A DNA stretch of 64,000 nucleotides from Pseudohongiella acticola (GTDB taxonomy: Bacteria; Pseudomonadota; Gammaproteobacteria; Pseudomonadales; Pseudohongiellaceae), in contig NZ_MASR01000001.1 of NCBI RefSeq assembly GCF_001758195.1, forward strand, positions 1,488,001 to 1,552,000, given 5' to 3'. Shown one piece after another: positions 17,279 to 25,419 of this stretch. The translations under genes were made by a program, and so were the position numbers. Within the stretch, counting starts at the first letter, position 1. Every line of letters begins with the position of its first letter. The notes under the pieces are model-generated. The model ran no database searches. It saw only the letters and a program-made list of their open reading frames with translations, and was not told the DNA's origin.

Positions 17279-18804
17279 AACTGGCGCTGGTACTGGGTGA
17301 CCAACTGAGCACAGATATCTCCTGCCTTGGTGAGCTCAACAAAAACAAAGACCTGGTCGTCATGGCAGAGGTCAACGACGAAGCCCGTTACGTCAAACAT
17401 CACCAACACAAGATAGCTCTGATATTCTGCGCCATGCGGCGCTTTGCCAACGCATTGCAGGCCGATGGCTGGCGGGTGCATTACCATTACTTCAGCGCCG
17501 ATACACCCTATCGAAGTTTGCTTGATGTTGTCGCCGCTGTGGCGGAGGACCATCACCCGGAAGAACTGGTGATGACTGAATGCGGTGAGTACCGGCTGCA
17601 CCACAACATCGTCAGCAACTGGCAACGCACATTGAACATACCGGTCACCATCCTCAGTGATGACCGCTTTTTTTGCAGCAAGCAGCGTTTCTCCGACTGG
17701 GCCCGTGGCCGCAAACAGCTGCGTATGGAGTATTTTTATCGCGAGATGCGTCGGGATACCGGCCTGCTGATGAACGGCAATCAACCGGCAGGCGATTCGT
17801 GGAATTTCGACGGCAGCAATCGGCGCCGCTACCGTGGCTCACCGGCGCTGCCCGAGTTGCCCAGGTTCAGATACAACGCTGACGACAAGGCTGTGTTCGA
17901 CCTGGTGGCAGAACACTTCAGCGACCACCCAGGCACACTGACAAAGTTCAACTGGCCAGTGACGCGGACACAGGCATTGCGCGCACTGGATGATTTTGTG
18001 CGCCACCGACTGCCCTGCTTTGGCGACTTTCAGGATGCCATGACGCAGAGTGAATCGTTCATGTTTCACAGTCTGTTATCAACCAGCATCAACTGTGGTC
18101 TGCTTGCCCCCCGCGAAGTCTGCGAGGCCGCCCAGAGCGCCTACCAGGACAACAAAGTGCCATTAAATGCAGCGGAAGGTTTTATTCGTCAGATTCTGGG
18201 CTGGCGCGAATATGTACGCGGCATCTACTGGCTGATGATGCCCGGCTACGCCAGCAACAATGGCCTCGGTAATTCACGAAGCCTGCCTGCTTTTTATTGG
18301 AGCGGGGAGACTGACATGAACTGCATGCGCGAAGCATTCAATAACACCTTTGAACACGCCTACGCCCACCACATTCAACGCCTGATGGTGACAGGCAACT
18401 TTGCTCTGCTGGCGGGTGTCGCACCAACGGATATCTGTGACTGGTACCTTGCGGTGTACGCCGATGCTTATGATTGGGTAGAACTGCCCAACACCCTGGG
18501 CATGGTCATGCATGCCGATGAAGGGTTGCTGGGCAGCAAGCCCTATGCTGCGTCCGGCAATTACATCAATAAGATGTCGGACTACTGCAAACAGTGCCGT
18601 TACTCGGTAAAGACCAGCACAGAACAGGACAGCTGCCCGTTCAACAGCCTGTACTGGCACTTCATGAGCCGACACCGTGATCACTTTGATCGCAACCCGA
18701 GAATGACCATGGTGTATCGCAGCTACGACAAAATGGCTGCGGACAAGAAGCAGGCGCTGATGCAGCGCGCAACATATTTGCTGAAGAATCTGGACAGCCT
18801 GTAA
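17275..18804 (+). CDS. phrB: Iron-sulfur cryptochrome/photolyase (FeS-BCP, PhrB-type (6-4) photolyase)
   Basis: This 509-residue flavoprotein belongs to the bacterial cryptochrome/photolyases that carry a [4Fe-4S] cluster. The four cluster cysteines are Cys350 (DMNCMR), Cys438, Cys441 (CKQC) and Cys454, the same spacing and, as I recall, the same numbering as Agrobacterium PhrB. The Rossmann-like antenna domain is at residues 1-130 and the FAD-binding helical domain at about 260-500. Enzymes of this class repair (6-4) photoproducts in DNA with blue light. The gene overlaps its upstream neighbour by four bases and the SDR gene by one, inside a five-gene operon. Confidence 0.93.
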   Translation: MKLALVLGDQLSTDISCLGELNKNKDLVVMAEVNDEARYVKHHQHKIALIFCAMRRFANALQADGWRVHYHYFSADTPYRSLLDVVAAVAEDHHPEELVMTECGEYRLHHNIVSNWQRTLNIPVTILSDDRFFCSKQRFSDWARGRKQLRMEYFYREMRRDTGLLMNGNQPAGDSWNFDGSNRRRYRGSPALPELPRFRYNADDKAVFDLVAEHFSDHPGTLTKFNWPVTRTQALRALDDFVRHRLPCFGDFQDAMTQSESFMFHSLLSTSINCGLLAPREVCEAAQSAYQDNKVPLNAAEGFIRQILGWREYVRGIYWLMMPGYASNNGLGNSRSLPAFYWSGETDMNCMREAFNNTFEHAYAHHIQRLMVTGNFALLAGVAPTDICDWYLAVYADAYDWVELPNTLGMVMHADEGLLGSKPYAASGNYINKMSDYCKQCRYSVKTSTEQDSCPFNSLYWHFMSRHRDHFDRNPRMTMVYRSYDKMAADKKQALMQRATYLLKNLDSL

Positions 18805-19547
18805 TGGCAGACGCTGACAAAACACAATTCAATCTGATAATCGGCGCCGGCAGCGGCATTGCCGGCGCCTTGATCACTGCGCTGGCCAGTGAAGAACCGG
18901 ACTCTGGTCTGTTACTGGTCAGTCGCAAGCCGGTAGATCTGCCCGAGTCTGCATCAGTGCCAGTACATCAGTTCCGCTGTGATTATTCCGAAGCCGGCAT
19001 CGCGCAACTGGGGCAGGATCTCTCGCCCTGGTACGGGCGCATCCGGCTGGTGGTGATCAGCACTGGCATCTTGCACAATGATTCCATCAAACCGGAGAAG
19101 CGCGCCGAAGACCTCAACATGAACAACATGCTTGAAGTACTGCGTATCAACACCGTCATTCCGACCCTGTTCCTGATGAAGCTGTTACCGGCGCTGCGCG
19201 GCGAGCAGCCATGCCGGGTGTTCACCTTAAGTGCGCGGGTCGGTAGCATTGCAGATAATCACAAAGGCGGCTGGACCAGCTACCGCGCCTCCAAAGCCGC
19301 ACTGAACATGGTCATTAAAACGGCTGCCGTTGAATATGCGCGCCGCGCACCCAATGTAAAACTGATAGCGTTTCATCCGGGCACCGTCGATACCGCCCTG
19401 TCGAAACCGTTTCAGCGCAGCGTGCCGGAAGGCAAGTTGTTCAAACCTGACTTTGTCGCCAACCGGTTGCTGACAATAGCCGCCGACCTGCCAATTGACG
19501 GTGACGCCAGTTATCTGGACTGGGCAGGAAAAAGCATTGTGTGGTAG
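18804..19547 (+). CDS. Short-chain dehydrogenase/reductase in photolyase operon (CsgA/C-factor-like)
   Basis: The 247-residue protein shows a variant nucleotide-binding motif GAGSGIAG near the N-terminus, an STGIL segment in place of the usual NNAG, a catalytic serine region (TLSARVGS) and YRASK (Tyr and Lys of the SDR triad). This divergent group, typified by C-factor, regularly travels with photolyase genes in Gammaproteobacteria. Substrate is unknown. The start codon shares one base with the photolyase stop (TAATG), implying coupled translation. Confidence 0.87.
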   Translation: MADADKTQFNLIIGAGSGIAGALITALASEEPDSGLLLVSRKPVDLPESASVPVHQFRCDYSEAGIAQLGQDLSPWYGRIRLVVISTGILHNDSIKPEKRAEDLNMNNMLEVLRINTVIPTLFLMKLLPALRGEQPCRVFTLSARVGSIADNHKGGWTSYRASKAALNMVIKTAAVEYARRAPNVKLIAFHPGTVDTALSKPFQRSVPEGKLFKPDFVANRLLTIAADLPIDGDASYLDWAGKSIVW

Positions 19548-19615
19548 AAAGATTTGCGCCTGAAGACCAGGTGTCAAATGTCTTTATTATGTAAACATCA
19601 CTGAAAAGGAAACTC

Positions 19616-20152
19616 ATGATGCGTCACTCATTGATCGTAATTCTACTGGCCAGTGTCATGGCAGCGTGCTCATCATCTCCGCCAGACGGGTTGACCGTGG
19701 TTGAAGACTTTGACATCAACCGCTACACCGGACGCTGGTATGAAATCGCACGCCTGGACCACCGTTTTGAGCGTGGCCTCAGCAATGTCACCGCTGAGTA
19801 TACGCTGCAGGACAACAACGATGTGGCGGTGCTCAATCGAGGCTACGACGAAGACGAACAACGATGGGATGAAGCGGAAGGCACTGCTAAATTTGTCGGC
19901 GAAACGGATCGCGGGTCGTTAAAAGTCAGCTTTTTCGGGCCGTTCTACGGTGGCTACCATATCATCGCCCTGGACCACGCCAACTATCAGTGGGCCATGA
20001 TCAGCGGCCCGTCACGGGATTATCTGTGGATTCTCGCGCGCGACCCGACACTGGCACCTGATATTTATCAGAACCTGATAGAGCAGGCTCGCACCAGTGG
20101 CTTTGCCACCGACGCGCTGATAGAAGTCGACCAGCAACGGCATCTGCCATGA
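19616..20152 (+). CDS. blc: Outer-membrane lipocalin (Blc family)
   Basis: A 178-residue lipoprotein: signal with lipobox MAAC (Cys18), then the lipocalin signature GRWYEIARLDHRFERG, the middle strand motif GSLKVSFFGPFYGGY and the conserved ISGPSRDYLWILAR. Blc proteins sit in the outer membrane and bind fatty acids or lysophospholipids, probably clearing damaged lipids. AAAGGA precedes the start. Its stop overlaps the next start (ATGA). Its place among light-damage genes suggests a role in handling photo-oxidised lipids, which is an inference. Confidence 0.93.
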   Translation: MMRHSLIVILLASVMAACSSSPPDGLTVVEDFDINRYTGRWYEIARLDHRFERGLSNVTAEYTLQDNNDVAVLNRGYDEDEQRWDEAEGTAKFVGETDRGSLKVSFFGPFYGGYHIIALDHANYQWAMISGPSRDYLWILARDPTLAPDIYQNLIEQARTSGFATDALIEVDQQRHLP

Positions 20153-21174
20153 GCTGCCTGCTGAACACGCCTCACATTGCGGTCATCGGCGCAGGCCTTG
20201 CCGGCGTGTCCTGCGCATCACAGCTGGAGCAACTGGGCATGCGGGTTACTGTCTTCGACAAGTCACGCGGAACCGGGGGCCGCATGAGCACCCGGCGCGG
20301 CGACCAGTGGCAGGCTGACCACGGCGCGCAATATTTCACCGCCCGTGATCCGTTGTTCAGCAAAGAACTTTTACGCTGGCAACAAGCGGGCGTGGCCAGC
20401 GCATGGCAACCCGCAGTGGCCGTGCTGGATGCGCAGAACCCGGATGCCGCCAGGCGCCATGACAACGACAGCGGTACCGTGCGCTTTGTTGGCGTGCCGC
20501 GCATGTCATCGCCGGTTCGCTGGCTGGCTGACGAGCTTCAACTAACCCTGTCCGCCCGGGTAAATGCACTGATCAGACGCGAAAACCGGTGGCGGCTGTG
20601 TTTCGATGACAGCGTTGAAGACCGCGCGCGACTGGAGAATATTGACTTTGATGCCGTGGCGCTGGCCATCCCGCCAGAACAGGCAGTCGCGTTGATCCGT
20701 CCCCATGCCGCTGCTTTCGCGGCGCAGTGCGACACCCGTGCCATGCGGCCATGCTGGGCAGCGATGCTGCGCTTTGATGCCCGTGTCGCGCTGCCCTTTG
20801 ATGCCGCCTTCATTAATGACGGCCCGCTGCGCTGGATCGCACGCGACAATCACAAACCCGGACGCCCAAGCCAGGAAACCTGGGTTCTGCACGCGACCGC
20901 TGCCTGGAGTGAACAACATCTGGAAAGTAGCGCAGATGAGGCGTCACAGGCGCTGACAGACGCGTTCAAGGCCCTGGGCGGCACAACCCCCACCACGGCG
21001 ACGGCACATCGCTGGCGCTACGCTGAACCGACAACACCGGCACAAAGCCAGGGCTGCCTGTGGGATGCCGCTCTGAACCTGGGGTTGTGTGGCGACTGGC
21101 TCAGTGCCGGTCGGGTGGAAGGTGCCTGGCTCAGCGGGCGCGCACTGGCCCGGAGCATAACGTCGCTGGAGTAG
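20149..21174 (+). CDS. Renalase-like FAD-dependent amine oxidoreductase
   Basis: A 341-residue flavoprotein with an N-terminal Rossmann motif GAGLAG (14-19), the VFDKSRGTGGRMSTRR segment typical of the renalase/NAD(P)-binding amine oxidase group, a DHGAQYFTARD segment, and the C-terminal FAD signature LCGDWLSAGRVEGAWLSG. Close relatives recycle aberrant dihydro-NAD(P) isomers or have unknown substrates. It ends the photolyase operon, overlapping the lipocalin gene by four bases. The presence of 'FAD oxidoreductase plus photolyase plus lipocalin' is recurrent in photo-stress loci. Confidence 0.87.
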   Translation: MSCLLNTPHIAVIGAGLAGVSCASQLEQLGMRVTVFDKSRGTGGRMSTRRGDQWQADHGAQYFTARDPLFSKELLRWQQAGVASAWQPAVAVLDAQNPDAARRHDNDSGTVRFVGVPRMSSPVRWLADELQLTLSARVNALIRRENRWRLCFDDSVEDRARLENIDFDAVALAIPPEQAVALIRPHAAAFAAQCDTRAMRPCWAAMLRFDARVALPFDAAFINDGPLRWIARDNHKPGRPSQETWVLHATAAWSEQHLESSADEASQALTDAFKALGGTTPTTATAHRWRYAEPTTPAQSQGCLWDAALNLGLCGDWLSAGRVEGAWLSGRALARSITSLE

Positions 21175-21259
21175 CCCAGCCCCTGTATCACGCTGGTTCT
21201 GGAATAAACCGATGTGCTGATCCGTTAATCCACCATTAATGTGGTTTGCGACATGATAG

Positions 21260-21273
21260 ACTGTCCAGACAGT
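21260..21273. promoter_or_regulatory. Short palindrome upstream of OmpA-like gene
   Basis: ACTGTCCAGACAGT is a 14-bp inverted repeat (6-bp arms, 2-bp centre) 25 bases before the OmpA-like start codon. It could be an operator or a small 5' hairpin; nothing further supports it. Confidence 0.25.
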
Positions 21274-21297
21274 TATATTCACAAAGGAGTGATGACT

Positions 21298-21942
21298 ATG
21301 TTTAAACTGATGAAATTCCCCGTTTTTATACTTGTTGCGACCGCGATAGCGGCCTGCACCACCAACCCGTATACGGGTGAGCGGCAGGCCAGTCGGGCGG
21401 CGCAGTATGGTGCCCTCGGCAGTGTTGTCTGCGGCCTGATCGGCGCTGCCGACAGTGGTCAGCACGCGCGTAACGCGGCACTGGGTTGTGGCGCCATCGG
21501 CGCAGGTGTTGGCGCATACATGGACGCCCAGGAAGCGGAACTGCGGCAGGAGCTGCAGGGCACGGGTGTTCAGGTTCAGCGTAATGGCGATCAACTGGAA
21601 TTGATCATGCCTGGCAACATCACCTTTGCCACTGATGCTTACACCATCCGTCCAAATTTTGAACCGGTGCTGACGTCGGTTGCCACGGTTCTGCACAAAT
21701 TTACTGACACCCGCATGCGGGTAACCGGTCATACCGACTCCACCGGTGCTCGAGACTACAATTACGATCTGTCCAATCGACGTGCGACCAGCGTTTCCAA
21801 CTTCCTGGCGGCACAGGGCATTGCGCAGAGTCGACTGATCAGTCAGGGCATGGGACCGGATGAACCCATTGCCAGCAATGACACTGAATCAGGGCGCGCG
21901 ATGAACCGCCGCGTTGAATTGCAGATTATCGCTGTTCAGTAA
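21298..21942 (+). CDS. OmpA-family outer-membrane lipoprotein (YiaD-like)
   Basis: The ATG at 21298 is chosen because AAAGGAGT ends eight bases upstream; the ATG at 21292 is too close. The 214-residue product has a lipobox (AIAAC, Cys20), a Gly/Ala-rich glycine-zipper-like segment (about 35-75) and a C-terminal OmpA domain with the peptidoglycan-binding signature (VTGHTDSTGARDYNYDLSNRRATSV and NRRVEL). It should tether the outer membrane to the cell wall. It stands alone, after the photolyase operon. Confidence 0.92.
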   Translation: MFKLMKFPVFILVATAIAACTTNPYTGERQASRAAQYGALGSVVCGLIGAADSGQHARNAALGCGAIGAGVGAYMDAQEAELRQELQGTGVQVQRNGDQLELIMPGNITFATDAYTIRPNFEPVLTSVATVLHKFTDTRMRVTGHTDSTGARDYNYDLSNRRATSVSNFLAAQGIAQSRLISQGMGPDEPIASNDTESGRAMNRRVELQIIAVQ

Positions 21943-21956
21943 TCAGCACTGACGCC

Positions 21957-23108
21957 ATGCCGCAGGCCAAGATCAGGAGCAGCGTTAAAATCAGGCCAGC
22001 CGTGCTGGAAGATCTTGACGCCCTGTACGAACTGGAGAAGGTCAGCTTCGACAGTGACCGGCTCAGCCGTCGACGCTTGCGGCACTGGATTCAGGCCTCC
22101 AATCGTGAACTGATGGTCGCTGTGGAACGGGAGCAGTTGCTGGGTTACGGCCTGGTGCTGTTTCACGGCGCGACCCATCTGGCCCGCCTGTATTCAATTG
22201 CCATTGCCAAACAAGCCCGCGGCAAGGGTATCGGTGCCAAGCTATTACAGGCACTGGAATCAGCTTCAGTAAACCGCCAGCGCTTTTTTATGCGCTTGGA
22301 AGTTGCCAAAGACAACACTGCAGCCATCCGACTTTATGAGTCTGCCGGCTATGTCGCGTTTGGCACTTACGAAGACTACTACGAAGATCACCGCGATGCC
22401 TTACGTATGCAAAAAATCATACGTGACGCGCCCAAGCGAAAACGCGGTCATACCGTACCGTGGTACCAGCAGACGACCGGCTTCACCTGTGGCCCGGCAT
22501 CGCTGATGATGGCCATGGCAACACTGGATTCACGTCATAAACCCGACCAGGCCACCGAGTTCGACATCTGGCGGGAAGCCACCACCATCTTCATGACATC
22601 CGGCCACGGTGGCTGTCATCCCTTTGGCCTTGCCCTGGCGGCGCACAAGCGCGGATTTAATGCCCGCATCTACGTCAACCAGAGTGGACCCTTATTTCTG
22701 GAAGGTGTGCGCGCCCCCGACAAGAAAGTGATCATGTCTTTGGTACATGATCAATTCCTGGAAAGAGTGCAGGCCTGCAAAATCCCCATTGCCTACCAGG
22801 ACATCACTCAACAGGATCTGGAACAGGCCATCAAGGACGGTGCCATTGTGCTGGCGTTGGTGAGTAGTTACCGGCTGGATCGAAAGAAAGCCCCGCACTG
22901 GGTCACCATCACCGCCTACGATGACGCCTGCTTTTTTGTGCATGATCCGGATCCGTCCCTGGAAGAACAGACCGGGCTCGACTGTGAGGATCTGCCCATT
23001 GCGCGCAATGACTTTGCCCGTATGTCGCAATTTGGCAAAGACAAACTGCGCACGGCAGTGGTGATCAGCGCCCCCGGTTCTCGAGCCGGCGCGCGAACTC
23101 GCTCATGA
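21957..23108 (+). CDS. GNAT acetyltransferase fused to a C39-like cysteine peptidase
   Basis: A 383-residue two-domain protein. Residues 10-152 are a RimI-like GNAT domain with the acetyl-CoA loop QARGKGIG (86-93). Residues 165-372 form a C39-like papain-fold peptidase (DUF3335 type) with Gln171/172, Cys178 in TCGPASLMMA, His314 in PHWVTITAYDD and Asp330 in HDPD, so the catalytic set looks intact. Fusion of these domains next to an ATP-grasp ligase is a recurrent but functionally uncharacterised pattern. The last 44 bases overlap, tail to tail, the ATP-grasp gene on the other strand. A role in making or trimming a peptide modification is inferred. Confidence 0.9.
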   Translation: MPQAKIRSSVKIRPAVLEDLDALYELEKVSFDSDRLSRRRLRHWIQASNRELMVAVEREQLLGYGLVLFHGATHLARLYSIAIAKQARGKGIGAKLLQALESASVNRQRFFMRLEVAKDNTAAIRLYESAGYVAFGTYEDYYEDHRDALRMQKIIRDAPKRKRGHTVPWYQQTTGFTCGPASLMMAMATLDSRHKPDQATEFDIWREATTIFMTSGHGGCHPFGLALAAHKRGFNARIYVNQSGPLFLEGVRAPDKKVIMSLVHDQFLERVQACKIPIAYQDITQQDLEQAIKDGAIVLALVSSYRLDRKKAPHWVTITAYDDACFFVHDPDPSLEEQTGLDCEDLPIARNDFARMSQFGKDKLRTAVVISAPGSRAGARTRS

Positions 23109-24609
23109 CCTGCATATAAAGTTCATCACCGATAAACGCATCTTCCACGCCCTCTTCCAGACTCGGATTGTCGTTCACCTCAATCACATAAACTTTGTTG
23201 CCTTGCTGCTTGATGTCGATGCCATACAGGCCATCGCCAATGATTCTGGCTGATTTTAAGGCTGCGTCCAGTACTGCTTTGGGCACTTCGTAGGTGGGCA
23301 AAGTCTCCCAGCCGCCACTGCCGATTCTGTCCTCGCCATGGTTATAAATCTGCCAGTGGCCTTTGGCCATAAAATAACGGCAGGCAAACAGGGGCCGATT
23401 GTTCAGCACACCGACACGCCAGTCGAATTCTGTATACAGATACTCCTGGGCCAGAATAAGCGCGGATTTGGCCAAAAGTTCATTCAACATTTTTTTCAGC
23501 ATGGTGCGGTCTTCGGCCTTCATCACACCTACCGAAAATGCACTGTTGGGTATTTTAAGAACGATTGGGTAACTAAAAACCGACTCCAACGTATCCAGCG
23601 AGGCATCACTGCCTGAGGACACAATACGCGTCAGTGGCGTTGGCACATCGTTGTAGGTGAAGGCATCTTGCAGGAAAACCTTGTTACAGCAACGCAGAAT
23701 CGAGGTCGGGTCGTCCATCACCACCAGCCCCTCTATCTCTGCCTTGCGGGCGAAGCGATAGGTGTGATGATCGATGGCTGTGGTTTCACGAATAAAAAGC
23801 GCGTCGAACTCACCCAGACGGGCGTAATCCTGCGGGCCGATAAATTCGACCGCAAAACCCATTTTCTGCGCGGCACGCTCCATTTTTTTCAGCGCTTTGG
23901 CGTCACTGGGTGGCAGTTTTTCCCGAGGATTGACCAGAATCGCCATATCCCAACGACTGGCTTTGCTGCTTCGGGGTTTTCGCCAGACGCTTTGCGTGAA
24001 TTTTTCCAGTGCGGCAACAAATTCCGGTGCCTCCTGCTCATCCAGCTGGGCAAAGGCAATGGCATGCACCGAGCGCACCTGCCAGCTATCCGCAGTGACG
24101 CTGTCGTCAACAGCATCCACTGGCGCAACAGCCTCGTTCGGGGCGACAGCAGTTGCCGCCTGTGCCCCCGGCAAAAAGGCCAGGCGAACCTCAAGAATCG
24201 GACAGGGAAAGCGTTCGAACAAGCGGCGCGCCAACATCTTCAGTTGTGGCAACGCGGTACGGCCAAAATAGATTCTGAAAGCATAACCGTCGTCGGTTCG
24301 TGTCAGGTCCTTCTGGTCCAGGTCTTCCAGAACTTCGGCGGCCTGCACCAGGGTCAGTTGTTGACTGCTCAGATCGGTGAGCGTATTGGCCGGTGGCAAA
24401 ACCTTGTGCTCGCGCGCCTCGGCCAAAAGGGAGCAGTAGTAGCCGGTACTGAGATACTGATCGGTATTACACAGATTGATGATCCGTGTTTTTTTCTGAC
24501 CCTTGATCGGGTGTTCAGTCAAATAGGTTTCGAAACTGATGACGGCTTCACCGGCCAGGGTGTGCGTCCATTGATCAAGATCGTCAACAACCAGGTAGAG
24601 CTGGGGCAT
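23065..24609 (-). CDS. RimK-like ATP-grasp ligase with RLAN-type N-terminal domain
   Basis: A 514-residue protein. The N-terminal half (1-200) matches the 'RimK-like ATP-grasp N-terminal' domain; the C-terminal half is an ATP-grasp with a RimK-style end (YGIDIKQ and VIEVNDNPSLEEGVE, the Mg-ATP binding carboxylate/Asn set) and an upstream FVEFIGPQDYARLGEFDALFIRETT linker. ATP-grasp ligases of this type join a carboxylate to an amine through an acyl phosphate. It is separate from the genuine RimK at 35978. Its partner is the convergent GNAT-C39 gene. Substrates are unknown. Confidence 0.9.
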   Translation of the reverse strand: MPQLYLVVDDLDQWTHTLAGEAVISFETYLTEHPIKGQKKTRIINLCNTDQYLSTGYYCSLLAEAREHKVLPPANTLTDLSSQQLTLVQAAEVLEDLDQKDLTRTDDGYAFRIYFGRTALPQLKMLARRLFERFPCPILEVRLAFLPGAQAATAVAPNEAVAPVDAVDDSVTADSWQVRSVHAIAFAQLDEQEAPEFVAALEKFTQSVWRKPRSSKASRWDMAILVNPREKLPPSDAKALKKMERAAQKMGFAVEFIGPQDYARLGEFDALFIRETTAIDHHTYRFARKAEIEGLVVMDDPTSILRCCNKVFLQDAFTYNDVPTPLTRIVSSGSDASLDTLESVFSYPIVLKIPNSAFSVGVMKAEDRTMLKKMLNELLAKSALILAQEYLYTEFDWRVGVLNNRPLFACRYFMAKGHWQIYNHGEDRIGSGGWETLPTYEVPKAVLDAALKSARIIGDGLYGIDIKQQGNKVYVIEVNDNPSLEEGVEDAFIGDELYMQVMSEFARRLENRGR

Positions 24610-24677
24610 ACGGGTCAGGACTCCAAAACAGGAACGATTGCAGAAAGGAAACCGTCAACGCCCGAAACGGCTGCGCG

Positions 24678-25418
24678 TTAGCGCTCCCGTATCAGGCTCA
24701 GCACATTGCTGGCGTAGGCGAATGAGGCCAACAGAACCAACAGTGCCAGACCAAACCATTGTGCCGTATATGCGTAATGACTGCGAGTACTGAAATCGGG
24801 TTGCGACCAGTGCCTGCCCAGTACGCCGGGCTGTCCGGCTTCCAGGCGCAGTACATACGGATAAACCGGCTCACCCAGCAACTGACGGGTCTGTTCGATA
24901 TTCAGGCGTGGCAGCCGCACCGGCCAGCTATTGTCCGTCACCTCACCGGCAGGAACCGTTGTCTCTGGTAGGTGGAGACGCGCGAGCACTGACGTTTCGC
25001 CCTCCACCGCAGACACCGTTGGCGGCCCGCCATCGTTACCGGGTGCGATCCAGCCACGGCTTATCAACACCAGATCACCACCCGTTGCCGGCCGAAACGG
25101 TGTCACCAGTTCGTAGCCGGGACGCCCCTGAAAAAACTGATACAACACCAGAAAAGAGATTTCGCTGTGAAAACGCCCCTGCAAGGCCACCCGCAGATTG
25201 TTGCTGACGTCGGTTTGTGGCAGTTCCGAAAACGGCACCGGGTCAGCTTGTGCCGCGGACTGATAGGCCGCTGCCAGCGCGCGTTTTTCTGCCGCCCGAT
25301 CCAGCTGCCAGAAACCCAGGCTGATAAACATGCCGCAACTTAGAAAAATACACAGTACGATGAAAGCATCAACCTGAACCGTGAGCCTGCCAAGTTGCAA
25401 GGTTGTGCCCAGACGCAT
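24678..25418 (-). CDS. SURF1-family cytochrome oxidase assembly protein
   Basis: A 246-residue membrane protein with one helix at each end (about 18-38 and 220-240) and the family motifs LGFWQLDRAAEKRAL after the first helix, a GYELVTPF and VLISRGWI core, and SHYAYTAQWFGLAL before the last helix. SURF1 helps haem a insertion into cytochrome c oxidase. It is not next to oxidase genes here. The stop of the upstream M16 pair runs in the same direction and the gap is one base, so cotranscription with the peptidases is likely. Confidence 0.92.
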   Translation of the reverse strand: MRLGTTLQLGRLTVQVDAFIVLCIFLSCGMFISLGFWQLDRAAEKRALAAAYQSAAQADPVPFSELPQTDVSNNLRVALQGRFHSEISFLVLYQFFQGRPGYELVTPFRPATGGDLVLISRGWIAPGNDGGPPTVSAVEGETSVLARLHLPETTVPAGEVTDNSWPVRLPRLNIEQTRQLLGEPVYPYVLRLEAGQPGVLGRHWSQPDFSTRSHYAYTAQWFGLALLVLLASFAYASNVLSLIRER

Positions 25419-25419
25419 A

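Noticed and set aside
20944-21732. Minus-strand frame of 262 codons
   Set aside because: Crosses the FAD oxidoreductase end and the OmpA lipoprotein on the opposite strand, both well supported.
23668-24681. Long plus-strand frame of 337 codons
   Set aside because: Antisense to the ATP-grasp ligase, whose motifs are clear; no recognisable domain in the shadow.
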